Shown here: positions 37,560 through 50,400 of the stretch, one piece after another | How the letters are laid out: each line of letters starts with the position of its first letter | How positions within the stretch are numbered: position 1 is the first letter of the stretch | From: Rehmannia glutinosa | Lineage: Eukaryota; Streptophyta; Magnoliopsida; Lamiales; Orobanchaceae | Assembly (NCBI GenBank): GCA_016081115.2 | Contig: JABTTQ020002531.1 | Location: forward strand, 186,001 to 250,000 | Direction: 5' to 3' | Length of the DNA stretch: 64,000 bases | Notes under the pieces: model-generated | Database searches by the model: none | Seen by the model: only the letters and a program-made list of their open reading frames with translations | Told to the model about the DNA's origin: nothing | Position numbers and translations under genes: made by a program

Positions 37560-38808
37560 TGTTAGTCAAGTGACTACAATAATCTAGAGGGGGTGAATAG
37601 ATTATGCCGATTTTTCGCAAATCACCCTCTTTTTGAAACCACAAGTAAATGACTAGAATGTAAATGCGGAAATTAACAACACTCGTTGATTTAAAGAGGT
37701 TCAACCCACCTAGGGCCTAATCCTCTACCACCCCAGTATCTCCGGGATGGATTTCAAAAAAAAAAAAAGGTTTTATTAATTTACCAAAAATTAATACAAC
37801 ACCTTGAGGATTACCACAACCCTCTTTCACCACCTTGAGGATTACCACAACCCTCTTACAACACCTTTGAAGATTACCACAACCTTCAAACACCTATCAC
37901 CTAGATCACCCAAGTGTATTCTTACCACAAGAATACTCACAAGGATGTCTTGTGTTGAATGATGACCAAAATCAAGATTACAACTCAATAATGATTGATA
38001 CAATATGAGTACAAGTGTAATCAAGAATTGAAAGCCTAGACCTCAAATTTGTGCAAGTGAAAGTGCTTAGGCTAATACAACAAGATATAGAAGTGTTTGC
38101 TTTGTTTGCTCTTTTTGCTTGTATTAAGTGTTGTGTCTTGTTGCTTGAATGAAGCCTCTATTTATAGGAGAGGACTTGGCTTTCATTTCCGGACATTGGC
38201 TCCTCCTTGGGGAGTGATTTCTTTGCAAAAGAAACCATTTAAAATGATCAATATACTGTTAGAAATCAATCCCACAAAATAGGGAAAAGTTGTCCAAAAC
38301 GCAACGGATAGTTTCTTTGATAAACAAGGGTTCGACCGTCGCACGAGAGATAAGATTGAAATTGAATTACGCAAATTTTTACACGGGGGGACCGGTCGAA
38401 GGGGGTGCGACCGGTCGCTCTTAGTCATTGACCGGTTGCTTCTTGAAGAATTTACTAAACAGAGAAGTCTCGGAACAAAATCCAATCCCAGTGCAGTCGC
38501 CACGGCCGACCGCACGCCGCCCACCTGGTCGGCCGCCGCCCGCCCTATTTTTCTTACGCCCCATTTTTTGTTTCTCACTCAACTCAGTGCGGGTTGCCCT
38601 ATAGGGCACCGGTCGAGCCTGAAACAAATGTGTTGTCCAATTTTTTATTGAAAATAAACTCCAAGAAATACTCCGAAAAATAGTAAAAATATTTTAAGTT
38701 GATCGGAAGTATTTAGACAACATTTAGGGACATTGTTTTGGTTTAAAACTCATTTGAACAAAATCGAACATAATCATCAAAATCATGATAAAAAACATTT
38801 ATCTAACA
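37560..38808 (-). repeat. 5' LTR of copia element 2
   Basis: Direct repeat of 22816-24080. The copy shares the GATTACCACAACC repeat tract (37805-37885) and the CGACCGGTCG-rich tract (38330-38560). Differences from the other copy cluster at CAG/CTG and in the CG-rich tract. Confidence 0.93.
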
Positions 38809-40077
38809 CTACCTACATGTTTATCAAAATATTTACAACATGACAACATAAAACAAAAACCGCATAAAAGTATCTTGTTTGACATAGAGTTACAATATCG
38901 AAATCAAATTCCTACAAAAACCTTAGATCACAACTTCTTCATCCCATTGTTTTTTTTTTCCTCGAGCAAATTCTTCGCATTGTGTTCGTTCGTGTCACCC
39001 AAAGTAATAGCAAATGAGTACTTTGTCTCGCAACATGGAAAATTATGCGAGAAGTTTTCTTCTTCAACCCACTATCCGATTCCTCATTCCTCCGCCCATG
39101 TATATTTCCGTAGCTTGACCTCAATACTTTAGAATTCTGTATATAACTCGCAGCCAATGTACAACCTTTGGATAAAATATTCTGAGCAAATATCTGGCGC
39201 TGCAAAAGTCACAATGCATGTGCATCAAAACAACTTCATATGCACATACTTTCAACTACATAAGCATTTAATTAACACTACGCATGCAACACTACTACTA
39301 AAATCTAACTGATGAAAGATTCGCATGCAAATAGTAATACCTTCATAAGCAGAATTACACAATTACACAAGCGTGCAAACAAAAACAGACATAAATAGTA
39401 GAATTGCAGTAGAGTCAAAGTATTCAGCATTTCACAATCACCATAAACAAACTAAACAAGCAACCTTAACAACTACCAAAAGCAAATGAAAAAAAGGCCA
39501 CAATCATATTTCTGAACACCAAAAAAAAAAAAACCAATGTGCAAACCGATATGAAAAACACACAATATCAACCCCAAAAATCATCCAGAACAACAAAAAA
39601 CATAGATTGAAGTTGCAAAAATCGAACGAAAAATCACGAACTATGAACCTTCATAAACCCTATAAAACTGGCAACTACCTACAAATCGAAACATTCGAAA
39701 ACACAATCGAGAGAGATGAAAACTTACCTTCAAAACAACTGCAAACCCTTCGAAAAATCGAACTGGAAGACTGAAAGTCGGAATCGAACTCGAAGACTGA
39801 GAGAGGGAATGAAAAAGTTTTTGAAGCTGAATCGGTGGAGAGAGAAAGGGAAGAGCAGAGACGTGAAGAGTGGGTGAATCCACGTGAAATAGGGAATGAA
39901 ATCTCAATAATTGATTCTACAATGCAAAATGACCACCCTACCCTTCTTAATTGCTGAAACAAAAAAATAAACATAAAAAACCCCTAAAAATCTGGACCAC
40001 CCAAAATTATTGATCTATGGTTAGAACGTGTCCCTATGGACTCACCCCAAGTAGGAGGACCTATTTGATCCATATCC

Positions 40078-40080
<3 letters not shown>

Positions 40081-40115
<35 letters not shown>

Positions 40116-41052
40116 CCAATGATTTAAATACCACACGGTGATCAAGATCGGTCAAGCCACCCAGCAGTTCAACGTCGATTTTACCTATTTTAATAAAATT
40201 CAAATAGTGACATAAATATATTAAATGTTAAATTTATAAATTCTATTTTCATAAAGAAAGGTGAAAAATACAAAAATAAAAAAATTAGTAAAATCCAATT
40301 TAAAGGTTTTTTTAGGTATTGATTGAGTTTAATGACAAAATGAGTTTTAAGGCCTTCATTGTACCAAATCGACCACCAATATCCAAGATAACCGGTTGAA
40401 CCGACTAGTATAGTACGGTATTTAAAAACAGTTGATACGTACAATACAACAAGCTCAAACTTAAATTCTTAGAACGAGCTTAAAGTTAAAACTATAAAAA
40501 GATTCAAAACCCAACTCGAGTTTGACCTATTCGAGTTCCACTCACCGACACCCCAAGAAAAAAAAATTAGAATTGTTATAAGCAATTTTTCGTCAAAGTA
40601 CAAAATTTTGAGAATTTAGCAGGTAAAACGTGTTAGCACGATGGACCATGTGTAGCAAAGTCTCGCTATTTCATCGGTATTTGACTACGCTACATAATAC
40701 CATAAATACAATAATAATATCATCTTTCCCAGATGAAACATATAATTGTTTTCATCTACGAGATCTTGTGTGGACTAAAGCGACGAACACATCCGTCAAA
40801 AAACATTTATATCAAGTGGCACTTCAGAATTCAAGCAGGTCGATTTAATGTTAAATTTGATCGATGCTCTCCTCGGATCAACCATCCACTAAGATCAACC
40901 CATCTCTGTGTAGAAATGAGAGAGAGAAGAAACCCTTACCTGAATATATCAAAACATTCACAAGAAAAAGGGAAAAAAGAAAAACGAAAAAGGGAAAAAA
41001 GTTCAACATAGCATAAGCTCAAATGTTACACAAACTAGAATCATATTAAAAC
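40081..41052. other. Intergenic DNA between element D and the helicase gene
   Basis: A TA tract (40081-40109) is followed by AT-rich DNA with no recognisable coding or repeat feature. The last few hundred bases (about 40850-41052) should contain the 3' untranslated region of the minus-strand helicase gene. I could not place a poly(A) site. Confidence 0.5.
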
Positions 41053-44000
41053 CTAATACGGCCTTCTGCCACCAATAGGAGTAGTGTTAGACCCAGAAAT
41101 CAAAGATCGGTTGCCAAAACCTCCTCGTCCTCTGGAACGGAAGTTGCTCGATGCTGCAATAAACATTAATTCATTCACATTTAAAATGACATTTCTGAGA
41201 ATCAATAAACACTAAGCAACATTCAGCAAGCTCTTACAAAGTAGTAAACATCTATGATAATTTAACATTAACAAAGGGTTAATTACCAAAATAAAAAAAT
41301 AAAAACCTTGAGGTTCAGTCTAATTACCAAAAAAAAAACAGCTATCTTTTCTCATTTGCTTCTCTATCACAAATTGCACCCTCAAGAGGGTGTTTGCAAA
41401 ATCTTAAGGGGTTTTTGTAATTTTGAAATATAACTGGGGTTTCTGTAGTTAGGCGAAACCTCAGGGTAGTTTTTGCGATTTGCCCAATTAACAATAATGA
41501 CTTCTAGAAAAGTAATGGGTTTCTATGGTGGAATGAATCATATATCAAATAGCAATAACTCAACAATGCTTACCTCCAATATTAGATCCACTCGTTCGAG
41601 CCAAAGCAGCAAGTTGAGGAGGAACAACTTGCCCTGCTTGTTGCAAAATCTTAATCAGATGCCTTGCATACTTCACATTTCCCTGGGTGAAAAAAGTGAA
41701 AGCTGTTCCTGTGGCTCCCGCACGACCAGTTCGGCCAATCCTGTGAACATAATCCTCTAGACTGGATGGAAAATCATAATTGACCACGCATTTTATGTCC
41801 TTCACATCTACAAGCAATACAAAAATTTACATCAGATATAAGACATTTAACCAAATCGAAGTGAGGCACAACATAGCCACCTTATCCCTGCATTCCTAAG
41901 ATCCAAACTGATCATGCTTAAGATAAAACACATCTTTTAAAATGTGCCTACCTTACTTTGCAGGGATAAGGAGCAGCTCCTCCACAATTCTCAAAATTCA
42001 TTGTCCAATCAATGCATAATCTCGCATGAGTCAACCGGCTGTCAAAACTACCAGCTCCCTAAGTGTGGATGGGCACTTTAGCTTCAATTATGCAACGCAG
42101 ACGCACACGAGGAGATAATTTATGAAAAACCCAGTGTCTGCAACTAATGCTCATCCTCATTTTCTGTGCATCCAAATCAACAAAACCCTATGAAATTCAT
42201 TAACCTAGAGATAATTACAAAAATTACCCTTGAGGTTTAGCCTGATTACAAAAAACTCCTATCTTTCAAAATGACAAACACCCCTTGAAGTTTGTATTTA
42301 CCTAACAAATTCCCCCCCACCCCCTCTCTCTTCAGGATACAATTTGTAAATGAGAAACAAATGTCAATTGGGTATTTGTAATTTTGAAAGATAACTGGGT
42401 TTTTTTGTAAATAGGCTAAACCTCAGGGGTAATTTTTGTAATTAACCCTTAAACCTATGATATAATTGTCTATCAAAAGCTGTACTGTATTTAGGTAACT
42501 GACAATAATGTCCACACATTGGCGAAACATGCTCAAGCTGATATATTAAGGTAGTACCAGGAAGAGAAATCACTATTTCTAGGTCATCATTAGGGTCTAG
42601 GCCAAGGCACTGTTCAAGGAGGATACAATACACTCAATATCTTCGAAGTCCAATTTCATTCCTCATGATATTAAAGGCACCAAACTCTCAAAAAACAAGG
42701 CAAATTGTAGTGAAGCGACCAATGGGCTCAGACGCACAAACTTCCGCACCCAAACCACAATATTGTCAGGAACATGGAGAACAGCCGGAAGACTTGCCTA
42801 CGTAGACCAAGATGAGAGACTAATCCTTATAGGTCTAAAACCTAAACTTTGAAACTAATCCTACCAAGGCCACGAGCAGCAACATCAGTGGCAATCATTA
42901 TAGGACTTCTGCCAGTTTTAAACTCTGCCAGGACCCAATCCCTTTCATCCTGGCTTTTATCACCATGTATGGACAAAGCTGGCCATCCATCCATTCTCAG
43001 CTGTCTTGTGACTTGATCACATCCTTTCTTAGTCTCCACAAAGATTAAGATTTTACTTCCATCCATGACGTCTTTCAGCAATCTGATCAACCTGCAGGAA
43101 AAATATATGGTAATAAGAAAGAAACATGTAGTCTGCTTCCTTTCAATGAATCCTTTATAGGTATAGGAACAGAACTTCTACAATCTATTTCACCTATTAT
43201 ACTTCTCCAAATCAGTCATCACTTCAACAATTTGATGTATAGATTGATTTGCTTTCAGATCTGCAGACCCAATAATAACCTGTAATACAGTAAAGATTAT
43301 GAGAGTTCATCGATGATGATTATAATTAAGATATACTTCGTGCATTCTTTTAATATCAAAGAGGTCAAAGCATGGACATTGACCTTGTTCTACAAATAGC
43401 ATAATTGCTTAAGGGTGAAAAATGATAGGACAAACCTTGTAAGGGTTGCGAAGGAACTGCCTTGCTAAAGTTTCTACCTCCCTTGGCCATGTGGCACTCC
43501 AGTACAGGGTTTGCCTATCTGGACGAATCTGCATTTTGAGAATTCCATTAAACCTCAGAAGTTTCAGAACTGGATACCTTTAACTAGAATAGTACAAAAG
43601 AACTTCAAGATACTTTTATGACCCATTCATGAATTACTACCAGTTAATAGAATTCCATTTATCATGAATAAACAGAAAAAGGACCTTGCAGCAGTCATTG
43701 GAAACTTGTCTGTTCAATTTATATTGTTCTGAATCAAGTTGTTCAAGTGAAAATGAGGCATAATGAATGTTGCAAGTCATATAAATGTTGTTACTTAAGG
43801 GACTAAAATCCTAAGCTTGCAGGTCTGTTTCAGGTTCAAATTTTAACATATGCCAACTATGGAACAGAAACGAAAGTGAGAAGCATGTTGACTGATTTAG
43901 GAGCACAAGAATAATGTTTAAGCTGCTTGAAGAGAGGTAAAGGAATGACTGTAAAAAGTATCACTTGCCAAATTATGTTCCATAAAACTTAGATTTGCCA

Positions 44001-46772
44001 GAATACCCACTAGATTAGTGATGTTTCATGGTGTAGAATGTTGAACTGTTATGGAAAACATGCAACATTAGCAAATGAATTTAACTTAGTCGTGATGAAA
44101 TGTTAAGGCAGATAAAAGGAAAGCCAAGGACTACATTGAGAAAAAGCACAAGTAAAGAGTACGTTAAGTTAACCCATCCAAAAAAAAATCGAAGTAAATT
44201 TTATTCAGATAGTAAGAATATTAAAGGATGAGTTAATGTGCAAAGAACTATTGCAAAAGATTAACTATGCCCTGTAGATAATAGTTAAAAAAGGAGGAGA
44301 TACAAGCCTAGATGAGTATTAGGAAATAAACAATGTCGATAATAAGTAATTGGTTGATGTGTTATTGGATGACAACATACCAAAAATTGGGTCATAGTTC
44401 AAGTTTTAGGAATGTAGAAATTGAATGCTACGTTCAGCTAAAAATTATAGCTTAAAGACTAATCAGCTTAAGCAAATTACAATCATTAAGCAGTTGGGAC
44501 TTGATTCCAGAGTTTCAAAAGAAAATGAATCCACTAAATAGTTTAACTATTCTTGAATCATTGTATTAAAAGTTAAAAAGATTTAGAAGGACAATTCCCC
44601 ATTATTACATCCATACTGTCCCAGAAAAGCAGGTGCCCAATAATATAATTTCAAAACATCTTGTAGCAAGATATGCTATAACTAACCCAAGTACATTAAA
44701 AAAAAAAAAAAAAAACAAAGTTTGTGAGACCACAAAAATTTCTACTGCCATGAAATTGAGTAAGCACTCTAGGAGTAGCGGAATATTCCAATTGGTCCAA
44801 GTGATGTTTCTAGATAATTATCATCAATATCTACAGCATCAATAGGTCATGTTTTAATGCTTTTGACATTCTCTCACAAATTACCAGATATAATAAGTCA
44901 TGAATGTCAAATCACCAAAAAATGTAAATAAAAACGACGAGCTGGATAAATGAATCAGCACCTGGGAAATGATTTTCCTGATTTGGGGTTCAAATCCCAT
45001 ATCTAGCATGCGATCAGCCTCATCTAACACAAGGTATGTCACTCTTTTCAAGTTAGTATGTTGAGCTTCCAACATATCAATCAATCTGCCGGGTGTAGCA
45101 ATCACAATTTCAACTCCTGGCATTAATAATGAGGTTGCAAAAATTACCAATAAATAATATCAGCACCAATAAACTTCATGAAGAAACAAAAATATAGAAT
45201 GAACAAAGTGAATCACCTCGTTTAAGATCGCGAATTTGTGGTCCTTTTGGGGCGCCACCATATATGCAAGTACTTCTTATATTCGCAAATGATCCAAATT
45301 TTACAGCTTCTTCTTGAATCTGAACAGCCAACTCTCTAGTAGGTGCTAGCACTAATACAATGGGACCTTCACCTTGTGCTGTAGTTTATTTTGTTCGTCA
45401 TAATATTATTTAGATATAAGAGATAGGTTTCATCAAGATAAGAATTTCCAAAGTAACTTACCCAGCCTGGGCTGAGCACTAACATGAACAAAAGCAGGCA
45501 GCAAATATGACAACGTTTTTCCAGAACCAGTCTCAGCAATGCCTATTAGATCTCGACCCCTTAAAGCCATCGGCCATCCTTGGGATTGAATAGGAGTCGG
45601 CTCAACAAATCCCAATCTAGCAATGACCTCAAGGCAGTATTCTGCAAACCAAACTAAGTCATGAGCTAACTACAGCTACAGGTTAACAACCAAAGACAAT
45701 ATAACTGAATCCAAGAAGAGATGTGATGTAAGCCCACTCAAGAAGGTTGACCTTTTTAGGGCACAAGAATATACTTGCAACCGGGACCAGGTGATTCTTT
45801 GACAGAAAATTAAAAGCAATACCAGGAAAATTTGCTTCTTGAAACATCCGAATTGGCTTGGGGACATCATGGCCTTCAACAGTAATCTCCCGCCGTGCAC
45901 GATACATCATAACCTCTTGCTCAGTCATTGCCCTCACAGATGGGCTCTCCACATAAAAATCCTTCTTAAAAGCAGTCAAGCCTCTAAAATCTGGCTTCGG
46001 AAGAGCAATATTATCTAAGTCATCCCCCCTTGGCCTACCTCCTCTTCCTCCACGACCTCCACTGAAACCCCTTCCAGAGGCACCACCACCTCTTCCTCTT
46101 CCATCACCTCGTCTATCTCCAAAACCATTATTGTTTAATCCTCTACCACCAAATCCTCTTCCTCCACCACCTCTACCTTGATCCGCAAAACCACCGCCAC
46201 GACCAGCCCCAAACCCTCTTCCAGCGCCTCGCTCAATCTCATGATATCCATTGAACCCACTACCCCCACCTATACCTCTCGCACCACCTATATAAGGCGG
46301 TGGCACCAGCGGACCCCCATAAGGAGTTGGACCACCACGGCCATAGATAGGCACAGCACCACCTGGCATAGGGGGTGGAATCATCATTGGTGGCTGCCCT
46401 AAATCGCTACAGTATTTAAAAGGAAAAATAATCACAAAAATAGAACCACAATCGAACCGCAGTACATCCAGCACATTTTTGAACACTCATGCAAATACAA
46501 AAATTTATTTCCAACTCTACTAACATTCCAAATAGAAAAAAATAACAAAAGAAAAGGCGAACAATCAGCATAGATAAACCTTTGCGATCACGATAACCAT
46601 AGAAAAATAGTAACTCATAATTTCTGCTACATCATAAAACCAAACTGCAAATTACTCAATAAATTTTTAAGAAGAGATCCAAAAAGATATTATTTACAAA
46701 TCCGCAGGCATACCTTCGGCGCTGACGATAAGAGCCTGCATCGTGTAGTCTGGAATCGTAGTTGTGAAACAT
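41053..46772 (-). CDS. RH30: DEAD-box ATP-dependent RNA helicase, RH30/p68 type
   Basis: Ten exons on the minus strand join in frame with GT-AG introns: 46714-46772, 45823-46406, 45462-45641, 45217-45378, 44962-45116, 43436-43528, 43194-43279, 42865-43091, 41574-41807 and 41053-41153. They give 1881 bases, 626 residues plus TAG. The N-terminal third is Gly/Arg-rich with RGG boxes (about residues 65-150), an RNA-binding tail. Helicase motifs follow in order: Q motif 'EPTPIQ', Walker A 'AETGSGKT', 'PTRELA', 'TPGR', 'DEAD' (about 360-363), 'SAT' (about 391), 'ATDVAARGLD' and 'HRIGRTGRAG' (about 537-546). Wording such as 'QHTNLKRVTYLVLDEADRMLD' and the start MFHNYDS fit plant RH30, close to yeast Dbp2/human DDX5. 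These proteins unwind RNA in ribosome biogenesis and mRNA decay; plant RH30 has also been linked to antiviral restriction. The RH30-versus-RH20 choice rests on remembered family features. Confidence 0.93.
41276..41492. mobile_element. MITE copy 2 in the last intron of the helicase gene
   Basis: Begins GGGTTAATTACC and ends CCCAATTAAC. Internal halves are inverted: CCTTGAGGTTCAGTCTAATTAC near the left and GGCGAAACCTCAGGGTAG near the right. It is related to the copy at 42211-42450. Located in the intron 41154-41573. Confidence 0.65.
42211..42450. mobile_element. MITE copy 1 in the penultimate intron of the helicase gene
   Basis: The left end AATTACAAAAATTACCCTTG and right end CAGGGGTAATTTTTGTAATT are inverted repeats of about 40 bases (including AGGTTTAGCC / GGCTAAACCT). 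No coding sequence. It is related to 41276-41492 and lies in the intron 41808-42864. Confidence 0.75.
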
Positions 46773-46899
46773 GATGAGACCGATTTGGTGACAAATCAAG
46801 GTTAGGGTTTGCAGATTTGAGAGGGAAAAGAGAAGTTAAAAGCTAAAGTAAATTAATAAAAAGGAACAGATGACGAAGAGCAGAAGTGAATTTGATTTT
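46773..46899 (-). promoter_or_regulatory. Residual 5' flank of the helicase gene
   Basis: Only 127 bases separate the helicase start codon from MULE F. The minus strand holds TTTTTATTAATTTAC near 46845-46860, a possible TATA-like stretch, then a pyrimidine-rich leader and CAAACCCTAACC-type plant 5' leader sequence. Any promoter element further upstream would now be 6 kb away, beyond 52945, unless the MULE supplies one. Confidence 0.45.
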
Positions 46900-47499
46900 G
46901 GGAAGCGCTATTAACACCCCAAAAATTATCAATACACTCCCTCTCTTTAAGTTAAAAATACCATCAATGGTAAAAGACTAAAATGTCCCTTACTACCAAC
47001 CCAAACTTTTAATTACACCCCAAATTTTTTTTTTATTTTGAAACCCTAAATTCTTCTTCAACACTCCTACCCATCGTCTCCTTCTTCCCATTCTTCTCTT
47101 CTCTCTCCCTTATTTATTCCTAAACCCTACAACTTGCGAGAAAAAAATCGAACATTGACAATCCATGCAAATTTCCACGTTTTTGGCCGTATATGGCTTT
47201 GATGACAGTGTTTCCCATCATTTTGTATTGTTCTCTTAAAGACTATAAATTAACTCCTTAGTGGTTGTTGCAGTTGTTGAAAATGGTAGCAATACCACTA
47301 TTTTCCCCATGAAAGAATAAAAAAGCTTTCTAACCAAGGAAAGGAACAACACCCAAAAGACTTTACAACTATCTCCAAATAATATGCTTTTAATGAGAAT
47401 CTCCAAGTATGTGTTTATTTTTTTTTTTTTTTTTTTTTTGAAACAAAAAAGAAAAACTATTATTAATAGAGCGGTCGAAAAAGAATTCATTACAAATAA

Positions 47500-50400
47500 A
47501 GAGCGGAGGGACAGAATTCACTCTTTGACATCGACACATAATACGTTGCTCTTGCTAACACGTGAGTAACACTATTCGGCCGATCTCTTTACAAAAACAC
47601 AAGACACTTTGGGAGCATTTTAAGAAGCTCACTACACTCCTTAATAACAACATTAAACTAAGAGTTATCCATAGATTTTCCTCGTAAAGCATGTACCACC
47701 GTCGAGAATCCGTTTTCAAGCACATAAGAGAGTCGGCCCAATTTTTCTTCACCCAACCGAGAGCACCTCTCGAACACCAATTGCCTCGGCAATTTTTCGG
47801 ATCAAACGGCCCATTTGCAAAGACATGGACCGGTGATACAAACTCCCCGCTTTATTCTATTAATTACACCTCCAAATCCTATCTTCTCATTGCTGGAAAT
47901 AACGCAGCGCCGACATTACATTTCAACCAACCCGGGAAGGTTTTGCCACTTCAACGCACCATCTTGATCCTAATAAACCATCTGCAGGTAAGGTAGAGGC
48001 GAGCCATTTGCCATTGAAGGAGAGCGAGAATTTGCAAAATTGATCATCTCGAGTAGCACATTGGCCTCGTATCGCCAAACAATATTGTTTCTATTCCTCC
48101 AAATTGCCCATAATAGCATAACAACTTGACACTTCAAATCCACATTACTAACGGCCCAAATGGAATTCAACAAAGAAAAAAATGTGACCTGCTCCAAATT
48201 AGGCTGAAAATTAGCCATTAAATCCCAGCAAACACTAGCAGTCGAACAGAAAAAAAGAGCATGAGCAATATTCTCAGCTGCTAAATTACATACAGGGCAT
48301 AACAAAGAAACATCAACCTGACGAGAAATCAATCGTTCCTTGGTTGGCAAAGCATTAAGACACGTCCTCCACACGAGATTCTTGGCTTTTGCAGGAACTT
48401 TCAATTGCCAAAAACCCTTCCAATCAAATAACTGCTCAAAGTTACACTCATTCTCCAAATTTTTGCACAGCAATTTGTAACCCGTTTTAACTGAATAAAC
48501 TCCCCTTTGATGACCTGTCCATAACCAGTTATCACAATAACTCTCCGAACTCAACGGAATACTGAGAATTAACCGAGCGTCATGCGGATTAAAAATATCC
48601 TTAATTAAATCTACATCCCATTCAAAACTGGTAGGCTTTATGAGATAATTCACTGAAATATTGTTCAAAGTTGGATGAACTGATGAAACATAAGCATTAT
48701 CATCGGGCAACCATGGATCATTGATAACAAGTATCTCATTTACCATCCCCACCTTTCTCGACAACCCGAAATGACAAAATTTCTTGCGGAAAGAATACTA
48801 CGCCAAATATAACTTGGATTAGAGCCAAGTACAACATTATTGAAAGAAGACCCTGGATAATACCTTGCCTTATAAATCCTGGCCACAAGAGAATTTTCCT
48901 CAGATAGCAAACGCCACACTTGCTTTCCTAATAGAGCTAAATTGAATTCGTGAATTCTTCAAAAATTCAAACCCCTTTTATTCCTTTGAACGCACGCGTT
49001 TACTCGGGATAGCCAATTAATTCCCCTTGAATCTGTCCCTCCTTTTCCCCACCAAAAAGAGTTCATCATTCTCTCCAATTCAACACAAAGTTCATTAGGA
49101 AGAAGGAACAAACTCATCGCATAAATAGGGACCGTTTGAGCCACAATTTTAAGAAGAATTTCCTTGCCTGCTTGTGAGAGAAGCTTCTTCTTCCAACCTT
49201 GAAGCCTACACCACACATTTTCCTTGATAAACGCAAAAATTTCCTTCTTGTTTCGACTAATCAACGAAGGCAAACCAAGATAAGAACCATGAACTTCAGA
49301 ATTTGAGACATGAAGGAATTCACAGATTTCCTCAATAACAACTGGGTTGGTATTCTTACTGAATGATATAGATGACTTCTGAAAATTTATAGATTGGCCA
49401 GATGCCTTAGAGTATAAATCCAAACACTCTTTGATCTTCATGCATTCATCCCAATTAGCCTTAATTGTCATCCGCGAAGAACAAATAAGTAACACTTGGA
49501 GCATTCTTGGCAATGCGACACCCATGAAGCCATCCTCTATCTTCATAATTCTTAATAATAGCCGATAAACCCTCTGCACACAAGATAAATAAGTATGGTG
49601 ATAACGGGTCCCCTTGTCTCAACCTCCTCTCCGGCAAAAAAATCTTCGATTCAAAATCCCAATGGAGTATCTTATATCGCACCGTTGTCACACACAACAT
49701 CAAGAGATCCACCCATTTGCGATCAAAACCCAATTTTAACAAAATGGCCTTCAAATATCCCCACTCAATCCGGTCATACGCTTTACTCATATCGATTTTA
49801 AACGCGGCCACCCCATTAGCTCATTGACGCTTTCTCTTAAGATAATGATTAATCTCAAAAGCTACCATAATATTATCATAAATTAATCTCCGAGGGACAA
49901 AAGCACTTTGAGTTTTTCGAAATTAAACTGGGTCACACATGCTTTAATCTATTAGCAAGCACTTTGGAAATCACCTTATAAACCACATTACAAAGAGCAA
50001 TTGGACGGAGTTCAGTAATTAATTCCGGGTTTTCCGTCTTAGGTATAAGAACCAAATTCGTATCATTAAAACCCGCTGGAAACGAGCAAGAATTCATAAA
50101 GTGCAAACAAGAAGATACAAGCTCGAACCAAGTAATTTCCCAAAATTTCGGGAAAAAGCCGATTCATCCCATCCGGACCTGGAGATTTATCAGGAAACAT
50201 CGAAAATAACGCCTCTTTAATTTCCAACTCCAAGAAAGGTTCAAGCAGGGACGCATTCTGAGCAAGACTAATTTTACTCTTCAAGCAGTCAACAATTGGG
50301 GTAAAATCACAAACAGAAGAAGAGAAAATATTACGAAAATAATCAACAATGTGATTACCTAATCCATTGTCCCAAGATAACCAAACACCATGCGAATTCT

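Larger units (their letters stand above)
22816..38808 (-). mobile_element. Ty1/copia LTR retrotransposon 2, minus strand, with nested gypsy element
   Basis: LTRs are at 22816-24080 and 37560-38808 (TGTTAG...CTAACA). The flanks CTACT (22811-22815) and CTACC (38809-38813) are a 5-bp duplication with one mismatch. The primer site beside the right LTR puts the 5' end on the right. Minus-strand order is gag, protease, integrase, RT, RNase H (copia). The gypsy-like element at 24930-32553 sits in its 3' untranslated region. The element itself is about 8.4 kb without that insertion. Frameshifts break every ORF. Confidence 0.92.
21087..40080. mobile_element. Element D: MULE with FAR1-domain relic, split by a nested copia
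   Basis: The left end (type 2) begins GGGAGGGGTTATATGAGACC at 21087 and the right end (type 1) finishes GATCCATATCCTAC at 40080, followed by a TA tract. The element's own sequence is 21087-22815 and 38809-40080 (about 3.0 kb). The rest is the nested copia element at 22816-38808. The arms carry the family's TTGCTTATGTAG-like motifs on both sides (21640-21960, 22300-22700, 39180-39500). The left arm encodes a FAR1-type domain. Orientation is opposite to A and C. Confidence 0.68.

Noticed and set aside
42442..42633. Short frame within a helicase intron
   Set aside because: It overlaps a MITE and intron 8; the flanking exons splice in frame without it.
44697..44714. Poly(A) run as evidence of a retroposed gene
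   Set aside because: It lies in a large helicase intron, with no coding sequence or target duplication beside it.
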